This document shows, piece after piece, positions 13,894 to 26,775 of a DNA stretch of 64,000 nt. The DNA lies in assembly GCA_000181795.3 (NCBI GenBank), contig CM012954.1:3554254-3618253 (forward strand). Reading direction: 5' to 3'. The stretch is from Trichinella spiralis (taxonomy: Eukaryota; Nematoda; Enoplea; Trichinellida; Trichinellidae). Position 1 is the first letter of the stretch; each line of letters begins with the position of its first letter. Below the pieces are notes generated by a model. That model saw only the letters and a list, made by a program, of their open reading frames with translations. It did not search any database and was not told the DNA's origin. Both the position numbers and the translations under genes were made by a program.

Positions 13894-16800
13894 TTGTTGT
13901 CGTTGCTGACCAACTGCACATTTGGAATTTTGGCCAACAGAAAGCGAAGGTGAGCACAGATCATATTCTATTTCTTCATCGCCTTCGTCGCTTGACTGAA
14001 ACGCCGCCGCAGTGGCAAAATCCATCTGAGGGGAATTAGTGAATAATGGAACCGGAGTGACCATAGTTGGTAGATCGTGAGTATAACTGGAACCTAACGA
14101 GAACGGCTTTGATGTGCCCTGAAAATATTTGTTAGTTTTTAATAAGCAGCAGCAGTAATAATATACAGCATAATTATAAGAAAATATCTTCCGGATGAAA
14201 TATGTCATAAAACATAGAAAAAGGGTTTATGTAGTAGTCAAAGAAAGGGAAAAGATATTCTGTTATTATTATTATTATTACTGTTATTATGGCTATAAAA
14301 ATTTGATATACATGTATATCAGGTCAAAAAAACAAAATTTGCAATAAACCGACTAAGCGGCAACATCAGTTCCATTGCAACATTGTTTAACATTGAAGGA
14401 AAATAAGTGGATGAAAAAGCGTTGGAAAGGTTCAATTTTTTGGGGCCAACAATAAATGCAAAGGCATTGCATGTGAAAATGAAATCTACATCTGATCTGA
14501 TAGTCTGTACTACATCTGAACGGGAGATTTTTTTTCTTTGCTTTTTAGAGCACAATCTCATTTACATACTTATTATTGACACCAATTATGAGATGCTGTA
14601 GAATTGGAAACAAAATTACCATTTGTTGTAAAATTAATGCAGAAATCTACTTTATAAATGAACAATCAGGGATATGTTATTCTTGAAATTCTCTTTCTTT
14701 TACAAATTGACATGATTTCTGATGTGGCAAATAATATAACGAATGCTTTTACTCTTAACTTGCTGCTTGCTTTTAACAAAATTCCAAGCAGATTTTGTTG
14801 TTGATTTAGATATTTTCTTTTAAAGGAAAAACTTATCATAAGGACTGCAAACAAATTTTTTCCTAGTACAACATTCTCGACCAAGAGGCTTTATTTGCAA
14901 TTTGGTATAATTTTAAATATATAAGCGCGCTTGCAGTATTGAGCCGTGATTTTTTCCCTCTTCCATTTGACTTTTATTATTTATATGCAGAGCTTTTTTA
15001 AAACAATTTGTTGAAAAGCTAAACACAGAATTGTTGTAAACTGGGCTAAAATAGGTTCTAGTTTTCTGCAACTTATGCTATTAAAAAAATAAAAAAGAAA
15101 AAAAATTAAACTATCGCAGCTGAGGATAAATAAACTACAACGGCAAAGGTAGAGAAAAATTGCACAAATCGAAGAAGAACTTTTCTGATTCAGTGGAAAA
15201 GAATGTCGCGCAAAGTTTTTTTCAGAAACAGAACAACATTTAATCATTTCCTCACATTGCATGTTAATCAATAAGCAGTTGGATTTAGTGGTGGAGTGTT
15301 GTTTTCTGGCATTTGAGATGTCATGTGAGAATGGGTTTGTTTGTCTGTTGATTTTCCACTTTTGAAAATATTTTCATCACAAACAACATTTGCATTTGGA
15401 ATAATACGTAATAAATAAAACACGTAAATTTGATGTATTTTGCAATTGTTTTCATAATAATTGATTCACAGAAATGAGAAATATCCAATAATTTTCTTAT
15501 TTTGCTCTTTTTCGGTGTTCTTTTGCGCGCGTGCGTTATGTGTTGTATGTATGTTTGTGTATTTTAATTGAATCTATGAAGCAAGCAAGCAAAGCAAGCA
15601 GGCTAGCTTCTGCTAGCTAGCTAGCTAGTTGGTAGCAGTAGTAGTAGTAGTCAGTTTGAGTAAGGAAGACAGCTTTTTGTTAAGCGCTCTCTAGCTAACT
15701 TCAAAAGCCGTAACGTCGGCTACTGGTTGTCATTATTTCAAGATTACCTCATTGTTTGTCCAAACCAGTCGGCTAGAAAAAGATGCCATCTTCGCTTGTG
15801 TATAAACATGCATTGCGCAACATTCTGCGGAAGCCGAAGAAGCAACGGGAAAATTGTTCTACACTAGCCAACGAGGAGAGTGGTCATTCAGTTTTGTCAG
15901 TGAAATTAGACCGGCCCGGCGACAATACAACGAAACAGAAAAGCACTGGTAAACAGCGGCTAATAAAACTGAAACAGCTTAAAGAGGCGCGCGCCTGCGC
16001 TTCTGGTGCCCATTAGTCCACTTCAAATCTACCGTGTCCGTAATGTTTGTCCAAGCGGAAAAAGAGTACTACTAGGCATTTGCATTTTGAAACGTCAAAC
16101 GCATTAGGGAAGACGCGTGTTTCGTGATTGTAACGGACAATAATTTTCCGCCCATTCTTTTGCCTGCTTCGACTTTGCTCTATCACTAATTTATGAATTT
16201 GTTCCGAACAAGGTGGGATATGTTGTTGCACGTATGAAGAAGCACTGAAGTTTGGTGTTTTTTTTTCTTACATCATGCCCGCCCGCTGCAAGTGAATAAT
16301 AAATCAACATTTAAGGCGTTAAGCTTTAAGCGATCTACTTTATAAAGAACATTAAAACAGTCCTCAGTGCCAGAAGCAATGAAACACAACTATGGCGCAC
16401 ATGTGTTGAAATTTTTTTGTTGTTTTATTTTTTTCGAGGGGGGGGATAAACTTCGGCGCCAACTGCGCAATAAGCCAACTGCTTCGGCGGATCAGTAAGA
16501 AGTAAGTGTAAAGATGGACCCTCTGTGCAGCTATTACGGAGAGGAAATCGACGTAGCGCCTGTCTCTTTGCAAATTGGGGAATTTGAAAATTGAGGAAAA
16601 ACCAAGCACCTTTCTTGAAGCCAAACAGCATTCAGCTAACAAATCCAACAAGTGAAAGACAGAGAATATGGAAGAGAGAAGGGGGGATGTGTAAAAAAAA
16701 CAGAGAGAGAGAGAGAGAGAAGGGAAAATGAGATGAATTTTGCTTTTGCCAATTGGCTTCAACTTTTAAGTGTTGTTCTTGCTCTGAAGTTGAGCAAAAA

Positions 16801-19800
16801 AGTATGCGCAGCTTGCCTTTCGGACAAAAGCCGGAAAAAGCGCAGTATAATGCAGCAGCAGGATAATGGACGGCACGAAATTTGACATATTTCATTCAAT
16901 CAGACCACATGGTTTTGGACTGAACTGGGTAGAAAAAAAAATAAAACGAAATTGTGAAAGATCGCTTTGCTAATTTCATCCGGTCCATGCGAGTTTTCTT
17001 TGGTGGAAAAAGCAATAAAGAGAAGCAGGCAGTTGGTTGCTTTAAATGAAGAAAATAAAAATGCAAACTTGTCGTTGCAATGGAAAACACGTTCACTGGC
17101 ATGGAAAAGGTACAAACAGAAGAAAAATTTTCACCATCTCACGGCGACGGTCAAGTGGTTTGATCGTTTGGCATGACAAACGGCTGCGTAAGGCAACACC
17201 CGAGATGACCGTGCTTAGCATCGGTCAACAGTGGTCAGCAAGCCGAAAGCTGTGCTAGGCTAGCTGTGGAAAAGAAAAACAAAGCTTCGACTCGAGGGAG
17301 CAGACTTTTTCGGGTCAAAAGCGACACAAGCTCAACTCTGTCTGGTCAAGGAGGCAGTTTTGCACTTGTTCGTGGTGGTCTGGGCTTGGGATTTCCAAAC
17401 TTAATGGACCATGCATGACGCCCTGACTTGGCCAACAACACAAGCGCACTGCACGCACCGCGTTAATAAGATTGCTGTTTTCTGTTTGGAAAGATCAGTG
17501 TGAGAATCAATCAAATTCTTTTTCCGAAGTAAATAACAACAGTTCTACGAAAAGCTGCTTAAGCGAAGCAGTAGTCGTAGTCGTAGTCGTAGTAGTAGTA
17601 GTAGTGCTCGGCGAAATTAAACAACACTGTTGTATTATGCTGAATATTTTTGCAATCTATACAAGGTGAAGTGATGATATTACTAATAAATAAATCATTA
17701 TACAACAACAACTACGATGAAAAACATTATTATCATAAAATCGACATTATATTATTATTTCAATTTCTTATATTTTAAATTCAATATGAAATTCATTACA
17801 CTGTTGATGATTTCACATGTGAGAGAAAAGGAACCCGTTTTCTTTAAAATCTTTTAAAGTCATGCATGGCTTTGTTGTTTATGAATATTAATTTCAACAT
17901 TTCTTCCTTCACTGATGAATAATTGTCGACAATATCAGAAAAACTGCAAAACAACTAAAAATTAGAAACTGATGGCTTCCAGTAATAATATAAGAATAAT
18001 AACGAGGTCATCTATTAGTCAAAATTTTTGAAAAAGCCATAAAATGAAAACTTAGCATGTATTGACAAACATATGAATATTACTGCGCGTTTTTGAAGAA
18101 ATTCAAATTCAGATGTGTTGCACATGCTGCTAAAGGCAGTTCTAATCGCTGAACGCTTCTGACGCATTCTTTTCTTTGTCGACGTGTTCACTACACCACG
18201 TTTAGCTGAAATGTAAAACTGACCATATTTTATTGTTGTTGTTATTGGTGGTGCACTTACTGCTGCTGCTTTCGCTTTCACTTAATAAGCAGTTGTTTTT
18301 AAAGTTATTTAAAAAACTCAGCAATTAGGAAATGAACGTCTAACATGTGTGTTCAGTGGAAAAAACTAAACGAACATAACGCATTTTTGTCATTTTAGAG
18401 AAACGGACATGTTTTGTTGTTGATGCTCAGGATGATAATTATCTACTGTTGTCTCTTAATTTTGACTTTTAACATTGCAAATCACTTTTGCATCTATCTA
18501 TCTTCTATCTATATTACTGGAATACTGGATTTAAGCAATTAGCAACTGATTTGATAAATTTCAATCGAAAGAAAAATAACTGAAATTATCGCTGCGCAGT
18601 AGAGATTGGGCTAACTAAATGCAGAAGGAAGGAGTTGAAGAGACCAACAAGTCGAGCAGAAGAGAAATGAGACCAAACGAATGGACTAAAAGTGGAAATA
18701 AGAATGAAAGAAGTAGGAGGAGTAGGAGGCGGCGAATGCAAGCTATCATCATCAACAAGTAAAGTAAGCTAGCTAAACTAACTAGCTAGCTAGCTAGTCT
18801 TTCTTATTTTTCTCTCTGTTTCACTATTTCTATTTCATTTTCTCTTCCTCTTTCTGCTCCACTTTTCAGAAGCTATCTATCGCACTTCTTAGTATTCGCT
18901 CAATTTTCCTTGGCTAGAATTAAGCACAGCGCACAAGAAGGGCAAAATGAAGCATGCTGCGCGTTTTGCACTCAAAAGTAGCAGCCGAGCGTCAGCTGCT
19001 GGCCAAGAGGCTTTAACGCATTTTCACGCGCTTACCAAATACATATATAAATATATTATGTATATATATTATATTATGTATATATAGATATATTTATATC
19101 CAACTACCAAACGGAGACGGATATCCGGCCATATGACAAAGTACCAAATGCGTGGGTGGGCAAAATATTATATACGTGTGTGTGTGCGTGAATCGATTCA
19201 TAAATTACTTACTTTGTAATTCTGTGACACCGGACGCTTCTGAGCTGCGCCGAGTTTCTGTCCACGGCCGGTTGGGGTTATCAAAGAGCGGAGCTTGCTG
19301 CGACGATTTGATGTCGCTGATGTCGATGACGATAAGCCGGCAACCGATTCTGAATCAACAACCGTTTGACCGTTGCTTTTTGTCACGGGTGTGGTGGTGG
19401 AAGTGAACAACGCACCTTGGCTACTTTCCATCATGGTTGCAGATGGAGATGCACCTATTTGTTTTGCAAAATTACAATAAGTACACCAACATGGTGGGAT
19501 AAAACAAAGTGGGAAAATGAAAAATTGAAATTGACCAACAGAGGGAGGGGGAAGAAAAAAACAGAGAAGAATAGAAATTAAAAATAAATACCGGCAAGTG
19601 TCGAAGGAGGATCAGATGAGTTGAGACATGTTTGTATTAACGCTTTGCCAGCTTCACTGGTAATCATGGGCTGCAATTTTTTGGTCGCGAACGTGTAGAC
19701 GTGGCCGGTCTCTGAAGCGACCAACAGCATCACTTGTGTCCCTGTCAACGTGGATAGTTCGTAAGCCTAAACAAGCAGCGAATGCAATAATATTTCACAA

Positions 19801-20407
19801 AAATGGCTGCTTTATTTAATTATATATATATATATATTTTAAAAAATGGAATATCAAATTACTGTATGATTATTATTATTATTATTATCACCTTTTTCAT
19901 AATGCCGGTTTTGCGTTTACTGAATGTGGTGTATCGACGTAATTTGTTATCGATGAATTCCATTTTAATTTTTACTCGACCTTTTGTTTTTTTACCATTG
20001 GGTAACAATGGTCTAGTTGGTTTGGCGGAAGTGGTGGAAGTGATTCCGCTTCCAGTCGGTGCGTACAAGCTGTCGTCCGGCGATTCAGGATTCACAATTT
20101 GTACAGACGACGACGGCGAAAGCGAAGCTGCTGGATCTGTACTTTCGGCATCTTCGTCTTCCATTTTCACCGTCAGCTCGTCGACAGGTGGTTTTTTCGT
20201 TTCGACACCTTGATGTCCAATGAGGGAAGTGGGCGACGCAGCTGGTGCCGATTTGTCATTATCGGTGGGATGCGGATGTTGTCGGTCATCGGAACCGCCT
20301 GCCACTGATGACGACGTGCCGTCAAAGCCGAGGCTGAAATAACTCTCGCCGGGCACCATTTCACCATAATGGTGGCCGACCGACATCGTAGGTATGCCGC
20401 TGCTCAT
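13141..20407 (-). CDS. SRF: serum response factor, MADS-box transcription factor
   Basis: Binds CArG boxes and controls muscle and cytoskeletal genes; the C. elegans counterpart is unc-120. Seven exons: 20407–19892, 19766–19592, 19454–19213, 14118–13722, 13656–13588, 13517–13303 and 13236–13141, coding about 569 residues with matching phases. The MADS domain starts near residue 138 (GRVKIKMEFIDNKLRRYTTF, SKRKTGIMKK). It is split by intron 1 exactly after MKK and continues as AYELSTLTGTQVMLLVASE, then the SAM extension ending KALIQTCLN. The N-terminal ~137 residues are acidic and Ser/Pro-rich. Exon 4 carries a polyglutamine tract of about 14 residues. The C-terminal part is a low-complexity activation-type region (PPGLVYAAP, FAGFPAS), as in other SRFs. 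The short last exon ends SKGAE. The gene holds a 5.1 kb intron 3. Confidence 0.96.
15602..15629. repeat. GCTA tetranucleotide tract
   Basis: Consecutive GCTA (CTAG) units, followed by a short run of GTA triplets. Similar tracts occur at about 18770–18798 and 22919–22936, all within or just upstream of SRF. Confidence 0.7.
15783..16016 (+). CDS. weak candidate small ORF inside SRF intron 3, opposite strand
   Basis: An ATG in good context (AAAAAGATGCC) opens a 77-residue frame beginning MPSSLVYKHALRNILRK. It is Lys/Arg-rich (basic tail KQRLIKLKQLKEARAC) and sits in a GC-elevated island antisense to SRF. No domain is recognised, no splice partner is obvious, and no TATA box is seen. It could be a nested small gene or a chance frame in a conserved non-coding element. 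Confidence 0.22.
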   Translation: MPSSLVYKHALRNILRKPKKQRENCSTLANEESGHSVLSVKLDRPGDNTTKQKSTGKQRLIKLKQLKEARACASGAH

Positions 20408-20460
20408 TGCTTATCGATGAACAACAACTGGCCGCTTTCTTCGTCAGCTAACCACGCGTG

Positions 20461-20620
20461 CGCGCACACCACACGCACACACACACACGCACAGATACAC
20501 ACTACACACGGAGATACACAGATACAAAGACAGGCACACTACGTTCATGCATACATGCATACACACACACACTCACACACATACATACACACACACACAC
20601 ACACACGCACACACACAAAC
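20461..20620. repeat. CA-rich microsatellite in the SRF 5' flank
   Basis: Interrupted CA and ATACAC units over about 160 bp, starting about 50 bp upstream of the SRF start codon (SRF is on the minus strand, where it reads TG-rich). It probably lies in the 5' UTR or core promoter. Confidence 0.85.
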
Positions 20621-23364
20621 TATAAGGCCGTTTTCAGTTTCTTCTTTCTTGCCGCTTTGCTCGCCTTCTTGTTCTTTCTATAATGACGTGGCGGCTAAAC
20701 GCTAGGCGAATTTATAACGGCTAGCGCTCTCTGTTGACGACATAAAGCGACATCTATTCAATGCCTATAGCCGCTCGCTGCAAGCTACAATCTGGTTTAT
20801 CATCTTTTGCGATCGTTTAGGAAAAATATATTGCAATAATTTTAAAATTTTCTTTTTTCAATTTCTTTCACTTATTTTACAATATCTTCTTGTGATTTTA
20901 TCATATTAATCAATCTATAAATTATGAGAGAAAATTTTTCCAACGTGACCTAGATTGTTCAAGGGTAATTTGAAGAAAAAAAAGTAATAAATATTGTTGT
21001 TCAAGTGAAAAGCTTCACATAGCACATGCATATGTGTATGCATATGCTGTTTATGATTTCTTCCAAATATACGAGAGAAACAAGGTTGTCGGATGATTTT
21101 CTTTTTATCGATTAGCAAGCAGCCAGTTATCACTGCTTTGCACTGGTTTTGTCATTTCCTTCACTCACTCACGTATGCCCCCAAGCATTATGGTTTCATT
21201 CCGCAGTGAATATTTTTACAGTAGGCAGTGCAGGCATCGACTGAGAAAATATTAGCATTTCATTTATTTACAACAGAATCACAATTGGGGCAGTTTCACT
21301 CAAAAATCAACGACAACAAAATCAGTAGCTCTTTTTTCGCTTGTAATAAATAAGCCGTTGCTTTTTCTCTTTCCAAAGCGGCGATGGCTAACTTACACGC
21401 ATGTACATGAACAGCAGTGTTCATCAGTAGTCGCATTTATTGATTTTTGCCGATTTACATTTTACCCATGTTGCTTTTCAAGTTCCCTGAAGTGTCTGTT
21501 ATTTTCTGCTCAAGTGAAAATTTTCTTTTCTAAAAAGCAAATATTTTTTTCTTCTTCCCCTTACGCATAAGTACACAGTTATTTCCATAATAATAATAAT
21601 AATAATGGTGGTGGTGGTGGTGGTGGTGGTTAGGGAAAGATCGGAAATGTGGATCCACTGTTCTCTTTATAAAACATTAAGATTATGCTTTTTCTGTTTT
21701 GATGTAAAAATACATCCACTTATTGCTTGGTACTGTGATAACTGCATCTTGGATGGAGATGAACATTCGTTTCGATTTGATTGGAGGAAAATTTTCAGCT
21801 TCTAGATATTTTAATTTCAATATTTACAATGGTCAGTCAGATAAAGTGATAAACGAGCGGGGCTAAATTTAGATCACTTGCTGACAGAAATTGGTTATAT
21901 CATAAATAAACAGTGCAATTTGCAAAAGGTGATTTTTGAAAGATGTCAAAATTATGAGAAATGTTTATTATCTGAATTGTTGTCTTTATTTCTGTCTTGT
22001 TGAAGTGATGGATTGTATTCAAATTGAACATTTCAATGAATATGGCTTTTGTTTAATTTTTATCGTCGTTGATATTGGTAGCAATATGATAATTTGTTAA
22101 GCAAAAAAAACAAGCATTGCAAAATTTTTATCATTTCCGGAAAGAATTTGTGTTTTGTTTTTTTCGAAATGCATTAGTAAATTTGCATGTACATATAAAA
22201 GAATGGAAAACAAAAAGTGTGCACTGTTCGTGCGTGGTTGGTGGTTATGCTTTTGCTATGGATTGGTGAAGTTGTGGGGATACGTCGCATTTCCAATTTC
22301 ATCCTCCAATTCACAAGGATTAATTTCAAGCATTCATTTCAGTTTGACTGAGAATAGTATTTTGTTTTGCTCGTACTTTTGTAACTTTTCTTCTCCCAAG
22401 TGGATTAAAATTTTATTCGACAAATTTGTTGTGTGGAAAAAATTTCAAGTTTAAATGAGCACTTTGGTCGAGTGAATCAAGTTAATTACAGTATACATGT
22501 GTAGAATTGTAATTTTTCCAACAGAACAACGCTGCCAAGATAAGCGGCGAGTTCTATTTCGGTTGGTGTGTTGTGTTTGGCTTGCGCAACCGGGCTGAAT
22601 CATCGCGGGCGACGATGCAGGGCAAGCTAAGCTAGGTCGAGTTTGGCTGACGACAGACAGAAGTGGACCGGTTGGCAAGTGTTAAGCAATTGCGGACGGA
22701 ATTTTGGAAACTAGCCTCTCTGGAAAACCTATTTATAGAATTTTAAATTTACAATCACCAAAGGTGATTTGGATTTATGGAAAAAATGCTCTTTTCCAAA
22801 TTAGCATTCATATAATTCCATAACAGACCACAAACTTTGTTCTGTTCAAATTATATTGTTCAACAAAAGTGGAATAAGCATAAAAATCAGAACAAGAATT
22901 AGTAAAAGTAAAGTAAATAGCTAGTAGCTAGCTAGGAATAAGACTTTATCCAAGCTAAGAGTAAGAAACACGACGCCACTGTTGTTGAAATTCTTTCCGC
23001 GAAAAGAGGCGGGGTTAGTTGTTGTTGTTGATGTTGTTTTTGCGGTATTGTTTTTCTGGTTGAAATCGTGGGAGTTGACTAGAAGCATCTTAGTTTCAAG
23101 CGTCATTGTCTGGCGTCATTGCAAAGACCCATCATCATCATCATCATCGTGTGTCTTATATACGATCATAGCAGATGGCCTGTGCTGAAACGCTTTCGCC
23201 ATAAATATCCCAATGCCAAGCGTGCGGATGTTTTGACAATCGGTTGCGTAAACAGATTTTCTGGCCAACATTTCTTCTTAGTATACGTCATTTGGCAATT
23301 TTCGTCGCACGGCCAGTCGAATGCTTAAAGCTTCGGCCAAGGAACCAGCCGGTCCGGCATGCCA

Positions 23365-23395
<31 letters not shown>

Positions 23396-24584
23396 GACAT
23401 TTGCCCGAGCTGGGCATTTGTATTATTTTTTCCATCTTTTTGCTTGTTCAACTTCCAACTAGCCGGCTGGCTTGCTGCTATCTAAATAACTCACCACCGC
23501 TTGCTTACCAACCAATTGATAATCGAATATGCTAGTAGTAGTAGTAGATTCATTCCATATTTCTTCTTGTTCATTCCAATTTACCAAAATGCAAAATTTT
23601 TTTCTCCAATTTGCAAACTTTAAACTTTTATAAGAAGCAGCTTGTCAACCAGCCAGACTGATTTTTGTTGATGTTGTTGGACTGTTTTGCTTTTTCCACA
23701 GGGTTCGTTTCCATGCAACTTCGTGGTGGAGCTTTTCTTAAGCAGCATTGTACAATATTTATTATGGGATGTTTTGAAATTCCTCGCGCTAAATGTCAAT
23801 CAATGCTTGTTGTTAGCAAAAAGAAAAAAAATGCTCAACTTCCAGGCACGAATTTGACAAAGCAGGAAAAATTAGAGCCGAAGAGATGGTCGGAAAAGTG
23901 TTGTCATTCAAGCTTGGAAATATGGATGACATTTCGAGGAAAATGTGGTGGGAAGAAGGGTAAAATGATAAATGTTATTGTTATTTTTAACAAGTTATGT
24001 CTAATAGTTCACTTTTTCATTATGCATATATATATATATATATATATATGCATAATGAAAAAGTGATAAATATGATGACTTTATATCCGGCAAAATAGCA
24101 GGTGTCAGTGGCGTTGAATATTTTCAGCACATTAACTACCATGTGACAAATTTGAAATTGGTTTGTTGTGTTGTGAGCGTTTTTCACTAGTCATTTTAAT
24201 TAATTAATTCGAACGATGAAAACCTGCCATTTATTGTTTTTTGGTCGTTTATTGATTTTATCTCAAAGCAAACGCGCATTGTGACATTTGAGAAAAAAAC
24301 CAAAAAAAACATGGCTACATAGCTTTCAAAAGTGTGGATGTTCCTTTTTCCATTAATGAATTAAAAGATATTATGATCGTTAATTCATTTCTATATCTGT
24401 TTTGATGTGACGTTGACAAGTAGTTTCACTATGTGTAAAATTGAATAATCTCCAAGACGGTATTTTTATGCATATTTTGATGGATGCTCTCTATTAATGC
24501 ACGATTAGAGTGAAAGGAGGATTTTGAGCGCGTTAAGCTGGTGTTGATCTTCTTCGCTTCGCCAACTGCATAGTTCGCCGACAG

Positions 24585-24619
<35 letters not shown>

Positions 24620-26775
24620 CATTAGTTATTAGCTATTGGATAAGGTGTCGGTGTAAATTGTTTGAAATTGAAACATTTGAGCTCTTTGAACATGAACAAC
24701 AAGCTAAAATGAACGGTGATTATTTGTGATAAATGGACGAGTGAAATAAAGGCATAGAAAACGAGCATGAGAAAAAGATTATGGTCCTTCTTCCGCTAGC
24801 AGTGTAGCATCGGTTAATAAAGCTTTGACAGAAGTCAGTCGGAGGAAGAGCAGAGTATGAAATTACGACAAGTTGTTTATGCAAACACTTGCAGCGTACG
24901 GGTCTGTGTTGAAATAGTTTGAATACAGTAAGATATGCGGTTGTGCGCAACTCGAAGTTACATTGCAGCATGTTTGACAGATAAGTTGCAGAGCATAGCT
25001 TGTAGCCGGTTAAGCAGCGGCGGGTTGGATGCTTCGAGATTTTTGGCCATTTCCAGACAGGTTATTTGATTCAACAACGTTCAGCCGTGCGCAATGGGTC
25101 GTCGGTCGTTGAGTTTGCTAAAGGTTGCTTCCAAAAGCGTCTCAGCAAACACGACCTCAAACAGCAAAATGCTTTGACATTTTATTTGTAAAAACAGGCT
25201 TCCGAATTGCGAAAACAACAGATAATCACCGGGTCATTCTTGTGGTCGACCGGTTCTTTGCGGGTACAACTCTTACAAATGGCACTGAAGCACGCGAAAG
25301 AGACAAATTCAAACACGGCCTAGCTTTTCAAACGACTTTCTTGCATTTCCTCACAATTATGTTCAAGTATCAGAATTTTTATCATTTTCCATAACATATA
25401 TTTATTTACCTGTTGATTTTTTCAAACTGTTTAAGCACCCTCTGATCAGTTGGCTGCATGAAATATGCTGTATTACAGTTCAAAAATTTAATTTTTTTCT
25501 GAAAGAAGTTTTTATAAATGCGCGTGAAAAGTTCAGAAGTTGTACAAATTTCCGAAGATTTCATCAAATTAGTGTATAATCGGTGAACGGGCGTTGATGG
25601 TACAAATTTAAAACAAAACGAAACGTCGTGAAAAGCGAATTTTTTGTTGGATTCAATAAACATTCTATATAATAAATAATAAATACTTCTATACCAGTAT
25701 AATTTACCAGAGAAGCCATGCTAATTGTATTTGGTTAAAGTACTGATTGTACTTACTTTTTGTGTACTGTAAAGACGAAATTACAGTATGACAAGAAATT
25801 CAAAATGTATTTGTCAGTTTTTTTATTTGGTATTTCGGTTTTTCATCAGTGATACTTATGTTTTGAGAAAAAACAAGTTTACTTTGGTTTATCTATGTAT
25901 AAATGTATTACTCTTCCAAATGATATACTAATTTTATAATGTTTAATTTAAAAATTTTGATCCTTTAAGCAGTGATAATTGTTTTGAATTCATTTCACAC
26001 TTGGAACACATTCATATTCCGACAAATGAATAGAACTATTGCAAATTTATATTATCTAAAATCAAAAGGGAGTTGATCAGTTCATTTTCATTCCGACAAT
26101 ATCGAAACAAGCTTTCACGGTGAACTTTTCCTTCTTTTCAATTTTTGCGATGACAAATGTGAAAATTAAAAAAAGAAACAACTGACTTTAGCTGAATCTG
26201 CACAATGCTTTGCTGTTTGGTTATTTTGCTACAGATTCATTAGCTTATTTCAGTTAGTTATTATCAATTACATTGCCTCTACTGTAGTTGTAAATTTACC
26301 ATCATTTTACGATTTGCTTCCTTTTCGGCGTATATGCCATTGAATTTTTATGCGTAATTAAAGTTCCTTACACTGGAGATGGAAAATCTTTTAATTTGTT
26401 CACAGATGCATAACACTTTGAACAATGTATTGTATTATAAAACGTTCTGAACATTTCCAAAATTACAATCTGTTAAACGTGCAAAAATTAAGTGATTAAT
26501 TAAGTTAGAAATTTCTTATTTTCAATTTTACTTTAATAATCATAAAAGTAGAAAAGAGCGGTTGAAGTTCTTACTGAAAATGTAAATTTCGCATTTTTTA
26601 ATCAATACAACATACCATAATAATTGATGCCATAAAATAGCAATTATACTACTTACTATGGCAAATAATCAAAGTTCAAAAATAAAAAGTAAATATCATA
26701 AACCAACCAAAATAAGCTATTAAAATAATGACAATGTTAATTTAACGCTGGAAGCTGCCGTTGGTTTCTTTTCAT
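20621..26775. other. 6 kb non-coding region upstream of SRF
   Basis: No gene could be supported. Blocks of higher GC (about 22500–22700, 22980–23540, 24500–25330) alternate with AT-rich DNA. It contains triplet repeats (ATA then GTG at 21588–21632; ATT at 23366–23395 and 24584–24619), a GCTA tract near 22919–22936 and a perfect palindrome at 24010–24065. Open frames here (for example 23665–24066) show repeat-driven or biased composition and no family signal. It plausibly holds distal SRF regulatory elements. Confidence 0.5.
24010..24065. repeat. perfect 56-bp inverted repeat with AT core
   Basis: The left arm starts CACTTTTTCATTATGCAT, runs through alternating AT, and the right arm is its exact reverse complement ending AAAAAGTG. 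There is no spacer, so the strands could extrude as a cruciform or the transcript fold as a long hairpin. Confidence 0.9.

Larger units (their letters stand above)
14119..19212. other. SRF intron 3 (5.1 kb) with GC-elevated islands
   Basis: Most of the intron is AT-rich. Two parts, about 15530–17470 and 18590–19030, are visibly less AT-rich and purine-patterned, unlike neighbouring introns. It holds a GA run (16701–16720), a GTA/GTC run (about 17574–17602), GCTA tracts (15602–15629, 18770–18798) and an AT-rich run (19040–19098). Apart from the weak candidate at 15783 no exon is supported. The islands may be enhancers or old insertions. Confidence 0.5.

Noticed and set aside
20369-20683. His/Thr-rich ORF over the CA repeat
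   Set aside because: A by-product of the CA microsatellite upstream of SRF.
22155-22454. 99-codon plus-strand ORF rich in Phe/Ser/Cys
   Set aside because: Composition follows T-rich DNA; no family resemblance and no promoter or splice signals.
23665-24066. 133-codon plus-strand ORF upstream of SRF
   Set aside because: It ends inside the AT palindrome, has Lys runs from A tracts and shows no domain or signal; likely chance.
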